From Mycolicibacterium sp. GF69 (GTDB lineage Bacteria; Actinomycetota; Actinomycetes; Mycobacteriales; Mycobacteriaceae), in NCBI RefSeq assembly GCF_003284965.1, contig NZ_QMEW01000026.1, positions 1 to 64,000 on the forward strand: a stretch of 64,000 nt of DNA. The letters are read 5' to 3'. The position numbers were made by a program, and so were the translations under genes. A model generated the notes under the pieces. It did not search any database, had not been told where the DNA came from, and saw nothing but the letters and a program-made list of their open reading frames with translations. Shown here piece after piece: positions 1 to 8,543 of this stretch (the first letter of the stretch is position 1; each line of letters starts with the position of its first letter).

Positions 1-3
1 AGC

Positions 4-36
4 CCTGTGGCCCCCAATTCGATTGGGGGCCACAGG
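4..36. terminator. Perfect 15-bp hairpin, probable terminator of the gene left of the window
   Basis: Bases 4-18 and 22-36 are perfectly complementary (CCTGTGGCCCCCAAT and its reverse complement) around a 3-base loop. No T tract follows, which is usual for mycobacterial hairpin terminators. It lies beyond the 3' end of ogt (minus strand), so it could terminate either ogt or a plus-strand unit entering from the left. In M. tuberculosis the rRNA operon lies left of ogt; whether that is so here cannot be seen. Confidence 0.6.
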
Positions 37-56
37 TATTTGTGGACTTTGTCGGC

Positions 57-126
57 TCAGTCGAACAAGGTCAGTCGAACAAGGTCAGTCGAACAAGGTC
101 AGTCGAACAAGGTCAGTCGAACAAGG
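57..126. repeat. Five tandem copies of a 14-bp unit at the 3' end of ogt
   Basis: The unit TCAGTCGAACAAGG is repeated five times without mismatch. On the minus strand each unit reads CCTTGTTCGACTGA. The copy nearest ogt supplies the last codons Leu-Phe-Asp and the TGA stop of that gene. The other four copies lie downstream of the stop and appear to be duplications of the gene's own 3' terminus. Because 14 is not a multiple of 3 the copies cycle through frames, but each carries a TGA, so changes in copy number would not alter the protein. Confidence 0.9.
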
Positions 127-616
127 TCATTGCCGGCGAAACTCTGCTCTTCTCCATTTCGAGCAGCGCCCTCTTCCTATCGAGTCCGCCCCCGTATCCG
201 GTCAGGCTGCCGTTGGATCCGATCACCCGATGGCACGGGACGATGATTCCAATCGGGTTGTGCCCGTTGGCCAAACCGACTGCTCGGAACGCCGTCGGCG
301 CTCCGATCTGTCGGGCGATCTGGCCGTATGACCGAGTCTGTCCGTAGGGGATGGTCAGCAGTGCGGCCCAGACCTTCCGTTGAAACGACGTCCCGACCAG
401 GTCGAGTTCGATATCGAAGTCGATGCGCTCACCGGCGAAGTACGCCTCGAGTTGCTCGACCGCTTCGGGAAAGGCGCTTTCGTCGGGTGCCCAGCCGTCG
501 CGGCTCGGTTCATAGGTTTGGTCGACCATCCGCAGATGCCTGAGCCGACCGTGCTCACCGGCCAGCGTCAATTGCCCGACCGGGCTGGCCATGGTGCGAA
601 ATTGCAAGGCTCCCAT
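113..616 (-). CDS. ogt: Methylated-DNA--protein-cysteine methyltransferase
   Basis: This suicide enzyme removes alkyl groups from O6-alkylguanine by transferring them to its own cysteine. The 167-residue protein has the active-site motif IVPCHRVIGSNG and the downstream GYGGG-x-x-RKRALLE block typical of the family, and the family's usual length. The start chosen is the ATG at 616, which overlaps the alkA stop as TGATG and has GGAG just upstream; a start 21 bases further out is possible but less likely. Translational coupling to alkA matches the M. tuberculosis Rv1317c-Rv1316c pair and suggests joint expression as an adaptive response. The last residues (TLFD) and the stop lie in the first unit of a 14-bp tandem repeat. 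Confidence 0.95.
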   Translation of the reverse strand: MGALQFRTMASPVGQLTLAGEHGRLRHLRMVDQTYEPSRDGWAPDESAFPEAVEQLEAYFAGERIDFDIELDLVGTSFQRKVWAALLTIPYGQTRSYGQIARQIGAPTAFRAVGLANGHNPIGIIVPCHRVIGSNGSLTGYGGGLDRKRALLEMEKSRVSPAMTLFD

Positions 617-2100
617 CAATTCTCCTTCGGTGGCCAATCATTTACCGTGTGATCGAGGGCCGACCAAAGATGCTGGGTGACGTACGAACGCCACGGTCGC
701 CACCGCACACTGCGCTCGGTCAGTGAGCGCGGATCGGCGGGCAGGCCGATTTGTTCGGCGGCAACCCGCACCCCGAGGTCGGTCGCGGGAAAGGCATCTG
801 GGTCGCCGAGCCCGCGCATGGCCACGACTTCGGCGGTCCACGGGCCGATCCCAGGTAAGGACCGGAGCCGCTCACGCGCTCGGTTCCAATCGGAGCCTGC
901 GTCAAGCACGACATCCCCACTGGCGAGAGCGTCGATCAACGACGTCAATGACCGCTGCCTGGATTTGGGGAATGCGAGGTGAGTCGGATCGATCTCGGCG
1001 AGGTGTCCGATCGCCGGGAAGACATGTGTCAGACCACCTTCGGCGTCGGTGACGGGCTGACCGTATGCGGCCGCGATCCTGCCTGCGTGGGTGCGCGCCG
1101 CCTTCACCGACACCTGCTGACCGAGTACCACCCGCACCGCCAGCTCGTGCTCATCGACCGTCCGCGGAATCCGCTGTCCGGGCGCCTTGGCAACGAGTGC
1201 GCTCAAGTCGGCGTCGGAGCCGAGCGCATCGACGACCGCCTCGGGGTCCGCGTCCAGATCGAGGAGGCGCCGGCAGCGGGCGATGGCGGTCGCCAGATCG
1301 CGGAAGTCGTCCAGCGCGAGCTCGCATCGAACATGATCGGGCTGTGGTGTGAGAGAGACAATTCCATTGCCATGGGACAGACGTAACGTGCGACGGTAGG
1401 TGCCGTCGCGGACTTCCTCGACGCCGGGAACCGCGCTGGCAGCCAAATGCCCGAACACTCCCTCGTAGGCGAAGGGTGTGCGGACGGGTAACCGCAGCGA
1501 CAGCGCGCCGGCATCACCCGTGGTACGGCCGAAGCGGTGGCGGGCTCGCTGACGTAAGGCGGTCGGCGTGAGATCGCACACCGCTCGCACCGTGTCGTTG
1601 AACTGACGGATGCTGGAGAAGCCGGATGCGAATGCCACGTCGCTGAACGGCAATTCGGTGGTCTCGATGAGCACCCGCGCAGTCTGCGAACGCTGTGCCC
1701 GTGCCAACGCGAGCGGATTGGCTCCGACCTCTGCCTGTAGGAGCCGCTCGACCTGGCGGGTTGTGTATCTGAGCCTGGCGGCCAATCCGGTGACTCCCTC
1801 GCGGTCGACGGTGCCGTCGGCAATCAGGCGCATCGCCCTGGCGACGACATCGCCGCGGACGTTCCACTCCGGCGAACCGGGAGAGGCATCGGGCCGGCAC
1901 CGCTTACAGGCGCGGAAACCGGCCTTCTGCGCGGCGGCCGCGGTCGGGTAGAACCGCATGTTGCGGGCATACGGCGGACGGACCGGGCAGCTTGGTCGGC
2001 AGTAGATCTTCGTGGTCAACACGGCGGTGACGAACCAACCGTCGAAGCGGGCGTCCTTCGACTGGACGGCCCGGTAGCAGCGTTCGAAATCGTCGTGCAT
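616..2100 (-). CDS. alkA: Ada-type regulator / 3-methyladenine DNA glycosylase II fusion
   Basis: A three-part adaptive-response protein of 494 residues. Residues about 1-75 form the Ada zinc domain that accepts methyl groups from phosphotriesters (Cys residues in YCRPSCP and FRACKRCRPD). About 80-180 is an AraC-type DNA-binding domain (FSSIRQFNDTVR). About 190-490 is the AlkA glycosylase with a helix-hairpin-helix (LPGIGPWTAEVVAMRGLGD, catalytic Asp near the end). The same fusion occurs in M. tuberculosis Rv1317c. The start is the ATG at 2100, which gives the MHDDFERCYRA N terminus I recall from that homologue; an upstream TTG at 2112 is the alternative. It is the first gene of an operon with ogt and probably activates its own promoter after methylation. 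Confidence 0.95.
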   Translation of the reverse strand: MHDDFERCYRAVQSKDARFDGWFVTAVLTTKIYCRPSCPVRPPYARNMRFYPTAAAAQKAGFRACKRCRPDASPGSPEWNVRGDVVARAMRLIADGTVDREGVTGLAARLRYTTRQVERLLQAEVGANPLALARAQRSQTARVLIETTELPFSDVAFASGFSSIRQFNDTVRAVCDLTPTALRQRARHRFGRTTGDAGALSLRLPVRTPFAYEGVFGHLAASAVPGVEEVRDGTYRRTLRLSHGNGIVSLTPQPDHVRCELALDDFRDLATAIARCRRLLDLDADPEAVVDALGSDADLSALVAKAPGQRIPRTVDEHELAVRVVLGQQVSVKAARTHAGRIAAAYGQPVTDAEGGLTHVFPAIGHLAEIDPTHLAFPKSRQRSLTSLIDALASGDVVLDAGSDWNRARERLRSLPGIGPWTAEVVAMRGLGDPDAFPATDLGVRVAAEQIGLPADPRSLTERSVRWRPWRSYVTQHLWSALDHTVNDWPPKEN

Positions 2101-2271
2101 CGCTTCCCACAATTACACGGCCCCACCGACAACACTGGCGGAAAACCGACATCGTCGTCGGCACCGCGCGATGCGAGATTCTTAACATGTCGATTGCGGC
2201 GTGCTAACGATTCGGCGCTGACTCGACGTGGCGGGTGCACAGCGGGCGATGTCGTGGTGTCGTGGACACCG

Positions 2272-2775
2272 ATGCCTAATCGGACCTGGTTCTTCGTCGG
2301 CGCGGTCGCTGCGTGCTCAGCCGCCGCCGCGCTCAGCATGCCGTCGGCGGTCGCCGCGCCCTCGGCGGACACCCACGGCTATGTCGACTCGACGGCCCGG
2401 TGCGGGGCACCCAGTGAGGCGGTGCTCTTCGGCAGTACCGCCACCTCGCGGGTGGCGATCTGCAAGATGCCAACCGGAAAGTACGAATACCGCGGGGTGC
2501 GGGTGCGCGACGGTGCCACACTGATCAAGTCCGCCGAGAAATCCGGCGACGAGTTCACTGTCGACAACAACGGGATCACCTACACGGTCTCCGAAGACTC
2601 GCTCATTCTGGCGGCAGGTTCGCAGATCATCCGCGACGAGACCATGCTGGACTTCCACGCAGGTTCCTCGTCAGGTCCGGGGGCGTCGCCGCCCGCAGCG
2701 GCATCGACGCCGACGACATCGGCGAAGCCGTTACCGCCGCCGCTGCCCGCCGAAGTGGGCCACACCGACAGTTGA
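2272..2775 (+). CDS. Small secreted protein of unknown function
   Basis: I do not recognise a family. The 167-residue product starts with a clear export signal (MPNRTWFF followed by an Ala-rich hydrophobic stretch and AVAAP near residue 29). The mature part has two cysteines (residues about 41 and 59 of the precursor) that could pair, a mixed beta-like core to about residue 125, and a Pro/Ala/Ser/Thr-rich low-complexity tail. The ATG at 2272 is chosen because it places the signal peptide at the N terminus; upstream GTG codons exist. It is not part of the M. tuberculosis alkA neighbourhood, so it begins an inserted segment. Confidence 0.75.
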   Translation: MPNRTWFFVGAVAACSAAAALSMPSAVAAPSADTHGYVDSTARCGAPSEAVLFGSTATSRVAICKMPTGKYEYRGVRVRDGATLIKSAEKSGDEFTVDNNGITYTVSEDSLILAAGSQIIRDETMLDFHAGSSSGPGASPPAAASTPTTSAKPLPPPLPAEVGHTDS

Positions 2776-2782
2776 CGCCGGT

Positions 2783-3382
2783 TCAGGCGGCGAGTTTGGC
2801 GGCGACCGTCACGACGCGCGTGGCCATGTGGTCGAGCGCGACCAGCGTGGCGTCCTCGAGGTCATTCTGATTGTTCGGTCCCGTGACATGGCTGACGCCA
2901 TAAGGGTTGCCGTCGGCGAATTTCAGGCCATCGGTGTAACCCGGCGGCACCAGCACGCCGCCGAAATGCATCAACGACGTGTACATCCCGATGAGGGTGG
3001 TCTCCTGCCCTCCGTGCGTCGTCTGACTCGACGTGTAGCAGGCGTATACCTTGTCGGCCAGCTTGCCCTGTGCCCACAATCCACCGAGTGAGTCCATGAA
3101 CGTCTGAAACGGTGATGCGGTGCTCGCGAAGCGGGTGGGCGACCCGAATATCACGGCATCGGCCCAGACGATATCGTCCCCGGTGGCTGCCGGAAGATCT
3201 TTGGTCGCTTCGTAATTCGCCGACCATGCCGGATTCTCGGCGAATGTCTGCGGGTCCCTGGTCTCAGCGATGTGACGCACTCTGACCTCTGCGCTCGCGC
3301 GTTCACCCGCCTGTGCGAGGTGTTCGGCCATCTTCGTGCCGTGCCCGGTCGCCGAGTAGTAGATCACCGCCAATTTCGTCAT
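2783..3382 (-). CDS. wrbA: NAD(P)H:quinone oxidoreductase, WrbA-type flavodoxin
   Basis: The 199-residue protein has the flavodoxin fold of the WrbA family, which binds FMN and performs two-electron quinone reduction, limiting semiquinone and superoxide formation. Visible motifs are the FMN phosphate loop YYSATGHGTKMA at residues 9-20, GSPTRFAS around residue 80, and the WrbA signature SSQTTHGGQETT around residue 120. Length is normal for the family. It lies on the minus strand just downstream of the TetR gene, 80 bases away, so the regulator and the reductase may be co-transcribed. Confidence 0.9.
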   Translation of the reverse strand: MTKLAVIYYSATGHGTKMAEHLAQAGERASAEVRVRHIAETRDPQTFAENPAWSANYEATKDLPAATGDDIVWADAVIFGSPTRFASTASPFQTFMDSLGGLWAQGKLADKVYACYTSSQTTHGGQETTLIGMYTSLMHFGGVLVPPGYTDGLKFADGNPYGVSHVTGPNNQNDLEDATLVALDHMATRVVTVAAKLAA

Positions 3383-3462
3383 CGCCGGCCCTTTCTCCGA
3401 ATGCTGACGTGTCGTGTCCCACGACTGATACCCGGTCTGACGGCGCTGACACCGAACTCCGC

Positions 3463-4134
3463 CTATTGCGCTGCGTACAGCACGGCCATCGCGGCGGTCA
3501 GGGACTCCAGCGTCCGGTCCCGGTCATCGCCCATCCCGACCAAGGCATCGACGGTCAACGGACCGAGTATCTGGCTCAGCCCGTGACCTTCATGCCCGAA
3601 GAAGCCCGCCATTTCCAGCAGTACGGCACCGTGGCTGATGCTCCACAACCGCCCGGCAGTCACCGCCACACCGTCGTCTCGGATCCGGCCCGCCTCGATC
3701 ATCCGGCCCACCACGGTCAACAACGCCTCGAATGACATTGCAAAGTCGGCACGCTCGGTGGTGTGGCCCGTCGTAGTCAGGTCGGTGCGGTCCCGGCTCA
3801 GTGACCGCGCGGAAGTGCCGAACATCATCTGGTAGCGCTGTGGGTTGGCCAGCGCGAACTCGCGATAGCGGCCGCCCATCACGAAGAAGTCGGCCACTGG
3901 GTCATCTGTCCGGCTCACCTCGGTCAGCGCTTTGGTGAAGCGGATGAACGTTTCGCCGGCTATCGCGTCGATCAGCCCCGACATGCCACCGAAGTGCGTG
4001 TACACCGCCATCGTGGAGGTGCCCGTTTCGCCGGCGAGCTTGCGAGCGCTGAGGGCCGCGATCCCGTCGCGCTCGAGGATGCGGATACCGGCCTCGACCA
4101 GGAGCTCACGCGGGCTGTCGCTCACTCTTGCCAT
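3463..4134 (-). CDS. TetR-family repressor, divergent from carotenoid oxygenase
   Basis: A 223-residue TetR regulator. The helix-turn-helix is at residues about 25-50 (ALSARKLAGETGTSTMAVYTHF). The larger C-terminal domain has the aromatic and Gly pattern seen in regulators with a WHG-like ligand domain (NPQRYQMMFG). It is transcribed away from the carotenoid oxygenase gene, and two copies of a palindrome lie between the starts, one over the likely -10 of this gene. Auto-repression and repression of the oxygenase are inferred. M. tuberculosis has a comparable pair, Rv0653c/Rv0654, as I recall. The ligand is unknown; an apocarotenoid would be logical. Confidence 0.9.
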   Translation of the reverse strand: MARVSDSPRELLVEAGIRILERDGIAALSARKLAGETGTSTMAVYTHFGGMSGLIDAIAGETFIRFTKALTEVSRTDDPVADFFVMGGRYREFALANPQRYQMMFGTSARSLSRDRTDLTTTGHTTERADFAMSFEALLTVVGRMIEAGRIRDDGVAVTAGRLWSISHGAVLLEMAGFFGHEGHGLSQILGPLTVDALVGMGDDRDRTLESLTAAMAVLYAAQ

Positions 4135-4139
4135 AGTGC

Positions 4140-4177
4140 CATAACGATGTTATACATGGTCTATAACACCGTTATAG
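4140..4177. promoter_or_regulatory. Twin palindromic operators between tetR and carotenoid oxygenase
   Basis: Two copies of TATAACnnnGTTATA occur: CATAACGATGTTATA (4140-4154, one mismatch) and CTATAACACCGTTATAG (4161-4177, perfect 7-bp arms, 3-base spacer). Their centres are 22 bp apart, about two DNA turns, so two repressor dimers would sit on the same face. They cover the region where both divergent promoters must lie. Binding by the adjacent TetR protein is inferred from position and symmetry. Confidence 0.85.
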
Positions 4178-4184
4178 GGGCGTC

Positions 4185-5618
4185 ATGGTCAACCGCTATC
4201 TCGACGGCGCATACGCGCCGATCCACGAAGAACACACGCTGACCGACCTCGAGGTGACCGGGACGATTCCCGGATATCTCGACGGTCGCTATCTGCGCAA
4301 CGGGCCGAATCCGGTCGGAGAGATCGATCCGGAGCGCTACCACTGGTTCGTCGGCGACGGGATGGTGCACGGCATCCGCATCCGCGACGGCAAAGCCGAG
4401 TGGTACCGCAACCGCTGGGTACGCGGACCGCAGACCGCCAGGGCGCTCGGGGAAACGGCGCCGCCAGGGCAGTTTCCGGTGACGGGCATCGGCGCCAACA
4501 CCAACATCATCGGGCATGCCGGCAAGACCCTGGCGTTGATCGAATCCGGCGTGACAAATATGGAGCTCACCGAGGATCTGGACACCGTCGGCGGTTGTGA
4601 TTTCGACGGGACGCTCACCGGCGGGTATACCGCACATCCCAAGCGGGACCCGGACACCGGTGAACTGCATGCCGTTTCGTACAGCATGTACCGCGGCAAC
4701 ACGGTGCAGTACTCGGTGATCGATGCCGACGGGCGGGCGCGACGCACGGTGGACATCGAGGTGTCGGGCAGCCCGATGATGCACGACTTCTCACTGACGC
4801 AGAACCACGTCGTGTTCTACGACCTGCCGGTGACATTCGACGCTCGCATGGCGACCGAGATGACGGTCCCACGCGGTATGCGACTGGTTTCGCGCATCGT
4901 GCTTTCGGCGCTCATCGGTCGGGTCCGCATCCCCGACCCGATCAGCGCGCGTCAGCCCGCCGGCGCGCAATCCGACCGTCGCTTCCCGTACTCATGGAAC
5001 CCGAGATATCCCGCCCGCGTCGGGGTGATGCCTCGCGACGGCGGCAACGCCGACGTGCGCTGGTTCGATGTCGAGCCCTGCTATGTGTTCCACCCGATGA
5101 ACGCCTTCGACGACGGCGACACCGTCGTCCTCGACGTGGTGCGGCACCCCAAGGTGTTCGACGCCAATCACCTCGGGCCGGATGAGGGGCCGCCGACGCT
5201 CGACCGCTGGACGGTCGATCTCGCTGACGGCAAGGTCCGCGAGTCCCGGGTCGACGACCGTGGACAGGAGTTTCCGCGCGTCGATGAACGCCTTGTCGGC
5301 AAGCGTCACCGCTACGGGTACGCGCCGGCCATCGGCGAGGGCGAGGCCGGCGACACATTGCTCAAACATGACTTCGTCGGGGGCGGGTCCCGGGCTCGTT
5401 CGTTCGGCGCCGCAAAGGTGCTCGGCGAGTTCGTATTCGAGCCGTCGTCACCGGATTCGGCAGAGGACGACGGCGTGCTGATGGGCTACGTGTACGACAA
5501 GACGACCGATCGCAGCGAACTGGCGCTGCTCGACGCTCAGACGCTGGACGACGTTGCCCGCATCAAGCTGCCGCATCGCGTACCGGCCGGTTTCCATGGC
5601 AACTGGGTGCCCGCCTAG
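4185..5618 (+). CDS. Carotenoid cleavage oxygenase (RPE65/lignostilbene dioxygenase family)
   Basis: A 477-residue non-heme iron oxygenase that cleaves carbon-carbon double bonds of carotenoids or stilbenoids with O2. The four iron-binding histidines can be placed in GGYTAHPKRDP (about residue 150), MMHDFSLT (about 200), YVFHPMNAF (about 303) and the C-terminal GFHGNWVPA. The NGPNP motif near residue 45 is also typical. Length and motif order match the family, including M. tuberculosis Rv0654. There is no signal peptide. The gene begins 8 bases past a palindromic operator with AGGGG as ribosome site and is expected to be induced when the divergent TetR repressor is released. Confidence 0.92.
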   Translation: MVNRYLDGAYAPIHEEHTLTDLEVTGTIPGYLDGRYLRNGPNPVGEIDPERYHWFVGDGMVHGIRIRDGKAEWYRNRWVRGPQTARALGETAPPGQFPVTGIGANTNIIGHAGKTLALIESGVTNMELTEDLDTVGGCDFDGTLTGGYTAHPKRDPDTGELHAVSYSMYRGNTVQYSVIDADGRARRTVDIEVSGSPMMHDFSLTQNHVVFYDLPVTFDARMATEMTVPRGMRLVSRIVLSALIGRVRIPDPISARQPAGAQSDRRFPYSWNPRYPARVGVMPRDGGNADVRWFDVEPCYVFHPMNAFDDGDTVVLDVVRHPKVFDANHLGPDEGPPTLDRWTVDLADGKVRESRVDDRGQEFPRVDERLVGKRHRYGYAPAIGEGEAGDTLLKHDFVGGGSRARSFGAAKVLGEFVFEPSSPDSAEDDGVLMGYVYDKTTDRSELALLDAQTLDDVARIKLPHRVPAGFHGNWVPA

Positions 5619-5621
5619 GAT
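5616..5621 (+). promoter_or_regulatory. Likely -10 box for a leaderless glutaminase transcript
   Basis: TAGGAT fits the mycobacterial TANNNT -10 consensus and ends 6 bases before the glsA ATG, so transcription would start at the start codon itself. The box overlaps the TAG stop of the upstream oxygenase gene. No Shine-Dalgarno sequence is visible before the ATG. Confidence 0.5.
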
Positions 5622-5627
5622 TCGGCT

Positions 5628-6908
5628 ATGGCCGAACTGGTGCAGCAGTACCTGGACCAGATTCTTGCCGACCACGTCTCCAACACTGACGGGGCACTAG
5701 CGGACTACATACCTGAACTGGCCCGGGTCGACCCCGACGAATTCGGCTTGTCGTTGTCGCTGGCCGACGGGTTCATCTATGAATCCGGCGACAGCTCAAC
5801 CGAATTCACCATCCAGTCGATCTCCAAGCCGTTCACCTATGCGCTCGCGCTCGAGTGCCTCGGCTGCGACGCCGTCGACGCCAGGATCGGCGTGGAACCG
5901 TCGGGCGAGGCATTCAACGAGATCAGCGTCGACGAGACCACCAACATACCGAAGAACCCGATGATCAACGCCGGCGCGATCGCCGCTGTCTCCCTCGTAC
6001 CCGGCGCAACGCCCCAAGCGCGATTCGACCGCATCCACGAGTTCTATTCGGCATGTGCGGGTCGTGAGCTGTCGATCGACGAGGGCCTCTACGCTTCGGA
6101 GAAGGCGACCGGCAGCCGCAACCGTGCGATCGCCTACATGTTGCAGAGTTTCGGCGTGCTGGACGGCGATCCCGACGAAATTCTCGACGTGTACGTGCGG
6201 CAATGTTCGGTCAAAGTGACCACCACCGATCTGGCCCGCATGGCGGCCACGTTCGCCCGCGGAGGCGTCGAAGTAACGGGCCGGCGGATCGCCTCGGCAG
6301 AGGTGGTACAGCGAACGCTGAGCGTGATGATCACCTGCGGCATGTACGACGCTGCCGGGGACTGGGTGAGTGCCGTCGGCCTGCCTGCTAAAAGCGGTGT
6401 CGGCGGCGGCATTTCGGCCGTCCTGCCGGGTCAGCTCGGGATCGGTGTGTACTCACCCCGGCTGGACTCGAAGGGCAACAGCGTGCGCGGCGTCGAGGTG
6501 TGCCGAGCACTGTCGGTCAGCCTGGGATTGCACTTCCTCTCGGTCACCAGGGAATCCCGATCGACGATCCGGAATACTTACGACGCCTCGCCGGGCATCC
6601 GGGTCTACGAACTGCACGGCGATCTGCTGTTCACCGGTGCCGAGCAGGTTCTGCGCACACTCGATCAGGATGGCGGGGAGTTCGACGTCGCGATTCTGGA
6701 GTTGTCGCGCATCGACGACATCGATGACGCCGCCCGCCGGATGCTCACCGGCATGCGCCAATCGCTCACCGCGGCAGGCAAAGAGGGCTACCTCGTGGAT
6801 CCCGACGGTGCACTGCGAGCGGCCCCGCATGCGGACGCAAGGGTGTTTCGCACGCTCGACGAAGCGTTGAGCACGGCGAGCGCCCATTGCGCTGACTCAG
6901 CGGGGTAA
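5628..6908 (+). CDS. glsA: Glutaminase A with C-terminal STAS domain
   Basis: It hydrolyses L-glutamine to glutamate and ammonia in the cytoplasm. Residues about 20-310 are the serine-dependent beta-lactamase-fold glutaminase domain: the Ser-x-x-Lys dyad is in QSISKPFTYA (Ser64, Lys67), with NPMINAGAI, QSFGVL and KSGVGGGI as further conserved blocks. Residues about 325-420 (IRVYELHGDLLFTGAEQVLR, then ILELSRIDDIDDAARRML) form a STAS domain, as in longer actinobacterial glutaminases, probably for nucleotide- or partner-linked control. The 426-residue length fits that architecture. The 3' end overlaps the convergent cyclase gene by 12 bases. Confidence 0.93.
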   Translation: MAELVQQYLDQILADHVSNTDGALADYIPELARVDPDEFGLSLSLADGFIYESGDSSTEFTIQSISKPFTYALALECLGCDAVDARIGVEPSGEAFNEISVDETTNIPKNPMINAGAIAAVSLVPGATPQARFDRIHEFYSACAGRELSIDEGLYASEKATGSRNRAIAYMLQSFGVLDGDPDEILDVYVRQCSVKVTTTDLARMAATFARGGVEVTGRRIASAEVVQRTLSVMITCGMYDAAGDWVSAVGLPAKSGVGGGISAVLPGQLGIGVYSPRLDSKGNSVRGVEVCRALSVSLGLHFLSVTRESRSTIRNTYDASPGIRVYELHGDLLFTGAEQVLRTLDQDGGEFDVAILELSRIDDIDDAARRMLTGMRQSLTAAGKEGYLVDPDGALRAAPHADARVFRTLDEALSTASAHCADSAG

Positions 6909-8498
6909 CGCCAATCTGGTGGGCTCGTCGTGGCCGCGCAGCGTCACCTCGTCACCGAATGTCCAATGGGTGCGCTCATTTTCGCTCGCACCGGCCACTG
7001 CATCGGAGGAGGCGAGCATGTGCTGAGGAGTTTCTTTAGCCAGCTCGCACAGCCGTGCGGCCTCGTTGACGGGCTCACCGATCACGGTGTACTCGAAGCG
7101 CTCTTTGGCGCCGACGTTGCCGGCCACCGCCTCACCTGCCGCGACTCCGATACCGGCATCGCACTCGGGCACCTCGTCGCGGACCCGGCGTGCGATGGCC
7201 CTGGCCGCTGCGAGCGCAGAGTCCTCCGGGTTGTCGAGCGGCAGTGGTGCGCCGAAGACCGCCAGCGCCCCGTCGCCCTCGAACTTGTTGACAAAACCTT
7301 GGTGGCGGTCGACCTCCTCGACGACCACCGCGAAGAACCGGTTGAGCAACTCGACCACCTCCTTGGCGCGCTTGGCCGTCACCAACTTCGTCGAGCCGAT
7401 GATGTCGACGAAGACCACCGCCACGTGGCGTTCCTCGCCGCCGAGTTCCAGACGCTGATTCTCGGCGGCCGCGGCCACCTCGCGGCCCACATGACGGCCG
7501 AACAGATCGCGCACGCGCTCGCGTTCCTTGAGGCCATGCACCATCGAGTTGAATCCGCGCTGAAGTTCGCCGAGTTCAGTGCCGTCGAAAACGACGACCT
7601 GGCAATCCAGGTTTCCCTCTTCGACGCGTTTGAGCGCCGACTGCACTACCCGCACCGGGGTGGTGGTCAGCCAGGACAGCAGCCACATCAGCACCGAGCC
7701 GAACACCAGCGTCGCGGCCGAGATGCTGAGCACGGCGTACGCCAGTTGCGAGGGGCTGAGGTTCTTCAGCGCCAGCGCGAACACCGCTGTCACCGCGATA
7801 CCCATCACGGGCACGCCCGAGCCCAACATCCACACGAGCATGGTGCGGCCCATGATGCCGTCGGCAAGTCGGCGTGGCGGATGGCCCGCTTCGAGCGCCT
7901 GCGCGGCCACCGGACGCAGCGCGAACTCGGTGATGAGGTAGCAGGCAGTGGCCACCACGATTCCGGAAAAGCTCACCGCGAATAGGAACCGCGGGATGAA
8001 GTCGGTGTCCAGCAGGCCGTACAGCGTCGTGAGAAGTGCCGCGCCCACCCCCCACAGCACCAGAACCATTCGGGCCACCCGCCACGGCGCAACGAACGCG
8101 TCGCGCTGATTTGTGCGGTCGGGGGTGCGCGCCTCGATGGCCCATCGCAGCGAGGTCACGATCTTGCGGGTGACCCAGAAAGTGCCGATACCCAACGCGA
8201 GCACGATGTAACCGGGGCTGACGGCGAAGGTCAGCCACGCCGGAGCTGCGAAGATGCTCGGCGTCGGAAACACGAACGCGACGAGGACGGTGGCGACGAT
8301 GATTCCGAGAAAGTTCGTGAACAGGATGAGAACCGTCAGGATGACCTGGATGCGCACCCGCCGACGCAGCTGGCTCTCGCTGACCTTGCCGAGAACCCAG
8401 GACCCGTACTCCGGGGTGCCGGACAGCCGGCCGCTCTGGCGCGTGACGACCTCCAGGACGCGACCCAGCCGCTGCGCGACGCTCCTGTTGGCGCTCAT
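6897..8498 (-). CDS. Membrane class III adenylate cyclase with HAMP domain
   Basis: A 533-residue cyclase of the M. tuberculosis Rv1318c-Rv1320c type. About six hydrophobic helices lie between residues 35 and 285, followed by a HAMP linker (VRVVQSALKRVEEGNLD) and the catalytic domain from about residue 365. Metal-binding aspartates are in VFVDIIGST and in FEGDGALAVFG; the purine-selecting Lys lies in NKFEGD; the transition-state Asn/Arg are in VNEAARL. All catalytic residues are present, so it should make cAMP as a homodimer. M. tuberculosis has three tandem copies here; this window has one. The -10-like TAGGCT lies 9 bases before the ATG. Confidence 0.93.
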   Translation of the reverse strand: MSANRSVAQRLGRVLEVVTRQSGRLSGTPEYGSWVLGKVSESQLRRRVRIQVILTVLILFTNFLGIIVATVLVAFVFPTPSIFAAPAWLTFAVSPGYIVLALGIGTFWVTRKIVTSLRWAIEARTPDRTNQRDAFVAPWRVARMVLVLWGVGAALLTTLYGLLDTDFIPRFLFAVSFSGIVVATACYLITEFALRPVAAQALEAGHPPRRLADGIMGRTMLVWMLGSGVPVMGIAVTAVFALALKNLSPSQLAYAVLSISAATLVFGSVLMWLLSWLTTTPVRVVQSALKRVEEGNLDCQVVVFDGTELGELQRGFNSMVHGLKERERVRDLFGRHVGREVAAAAENQRLELGGEERHVAVVFVDIIGSTKLVTAKRAKEVVELLNRFFAVVVEEVDRHQGFVNKFEGDGALAVFGAPLPLDNPEDSALAAARAIARRVRDEVPECDAGIGVAAGEAVAGNVGAKERFEYTVIGEPVNEAARLCELAKETPQHMLASSDAVAGASENERTHWTFGDEVTLRGHDEPTRLALPR

Positions 8499-8531
8499 CG
8501 AGGCTAAAGCCTAATTCGCCGAGCGGGCGCC

Positions 8532-8537
8532 TAAGGT
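8532..8537 (+). promoter_or_regulatory. Likely -10 box for leaderless nucS
   Basis: TAAGGT fits TANNNT and ends 6 bases before the GTG start of nucS, with no Shine-Dalgarno sequence between. This is the geometry of leaderless mycobacterial transcripts. Confidence 0.55.
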
Positions 8538-8543
8538 GGTCGG

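Noticed and set aside
57..126. CRISPR-like array
   Set aside because: The 14-bp copies abut without spacers and derive from the ogt 3' end; no cas genes are nearby.
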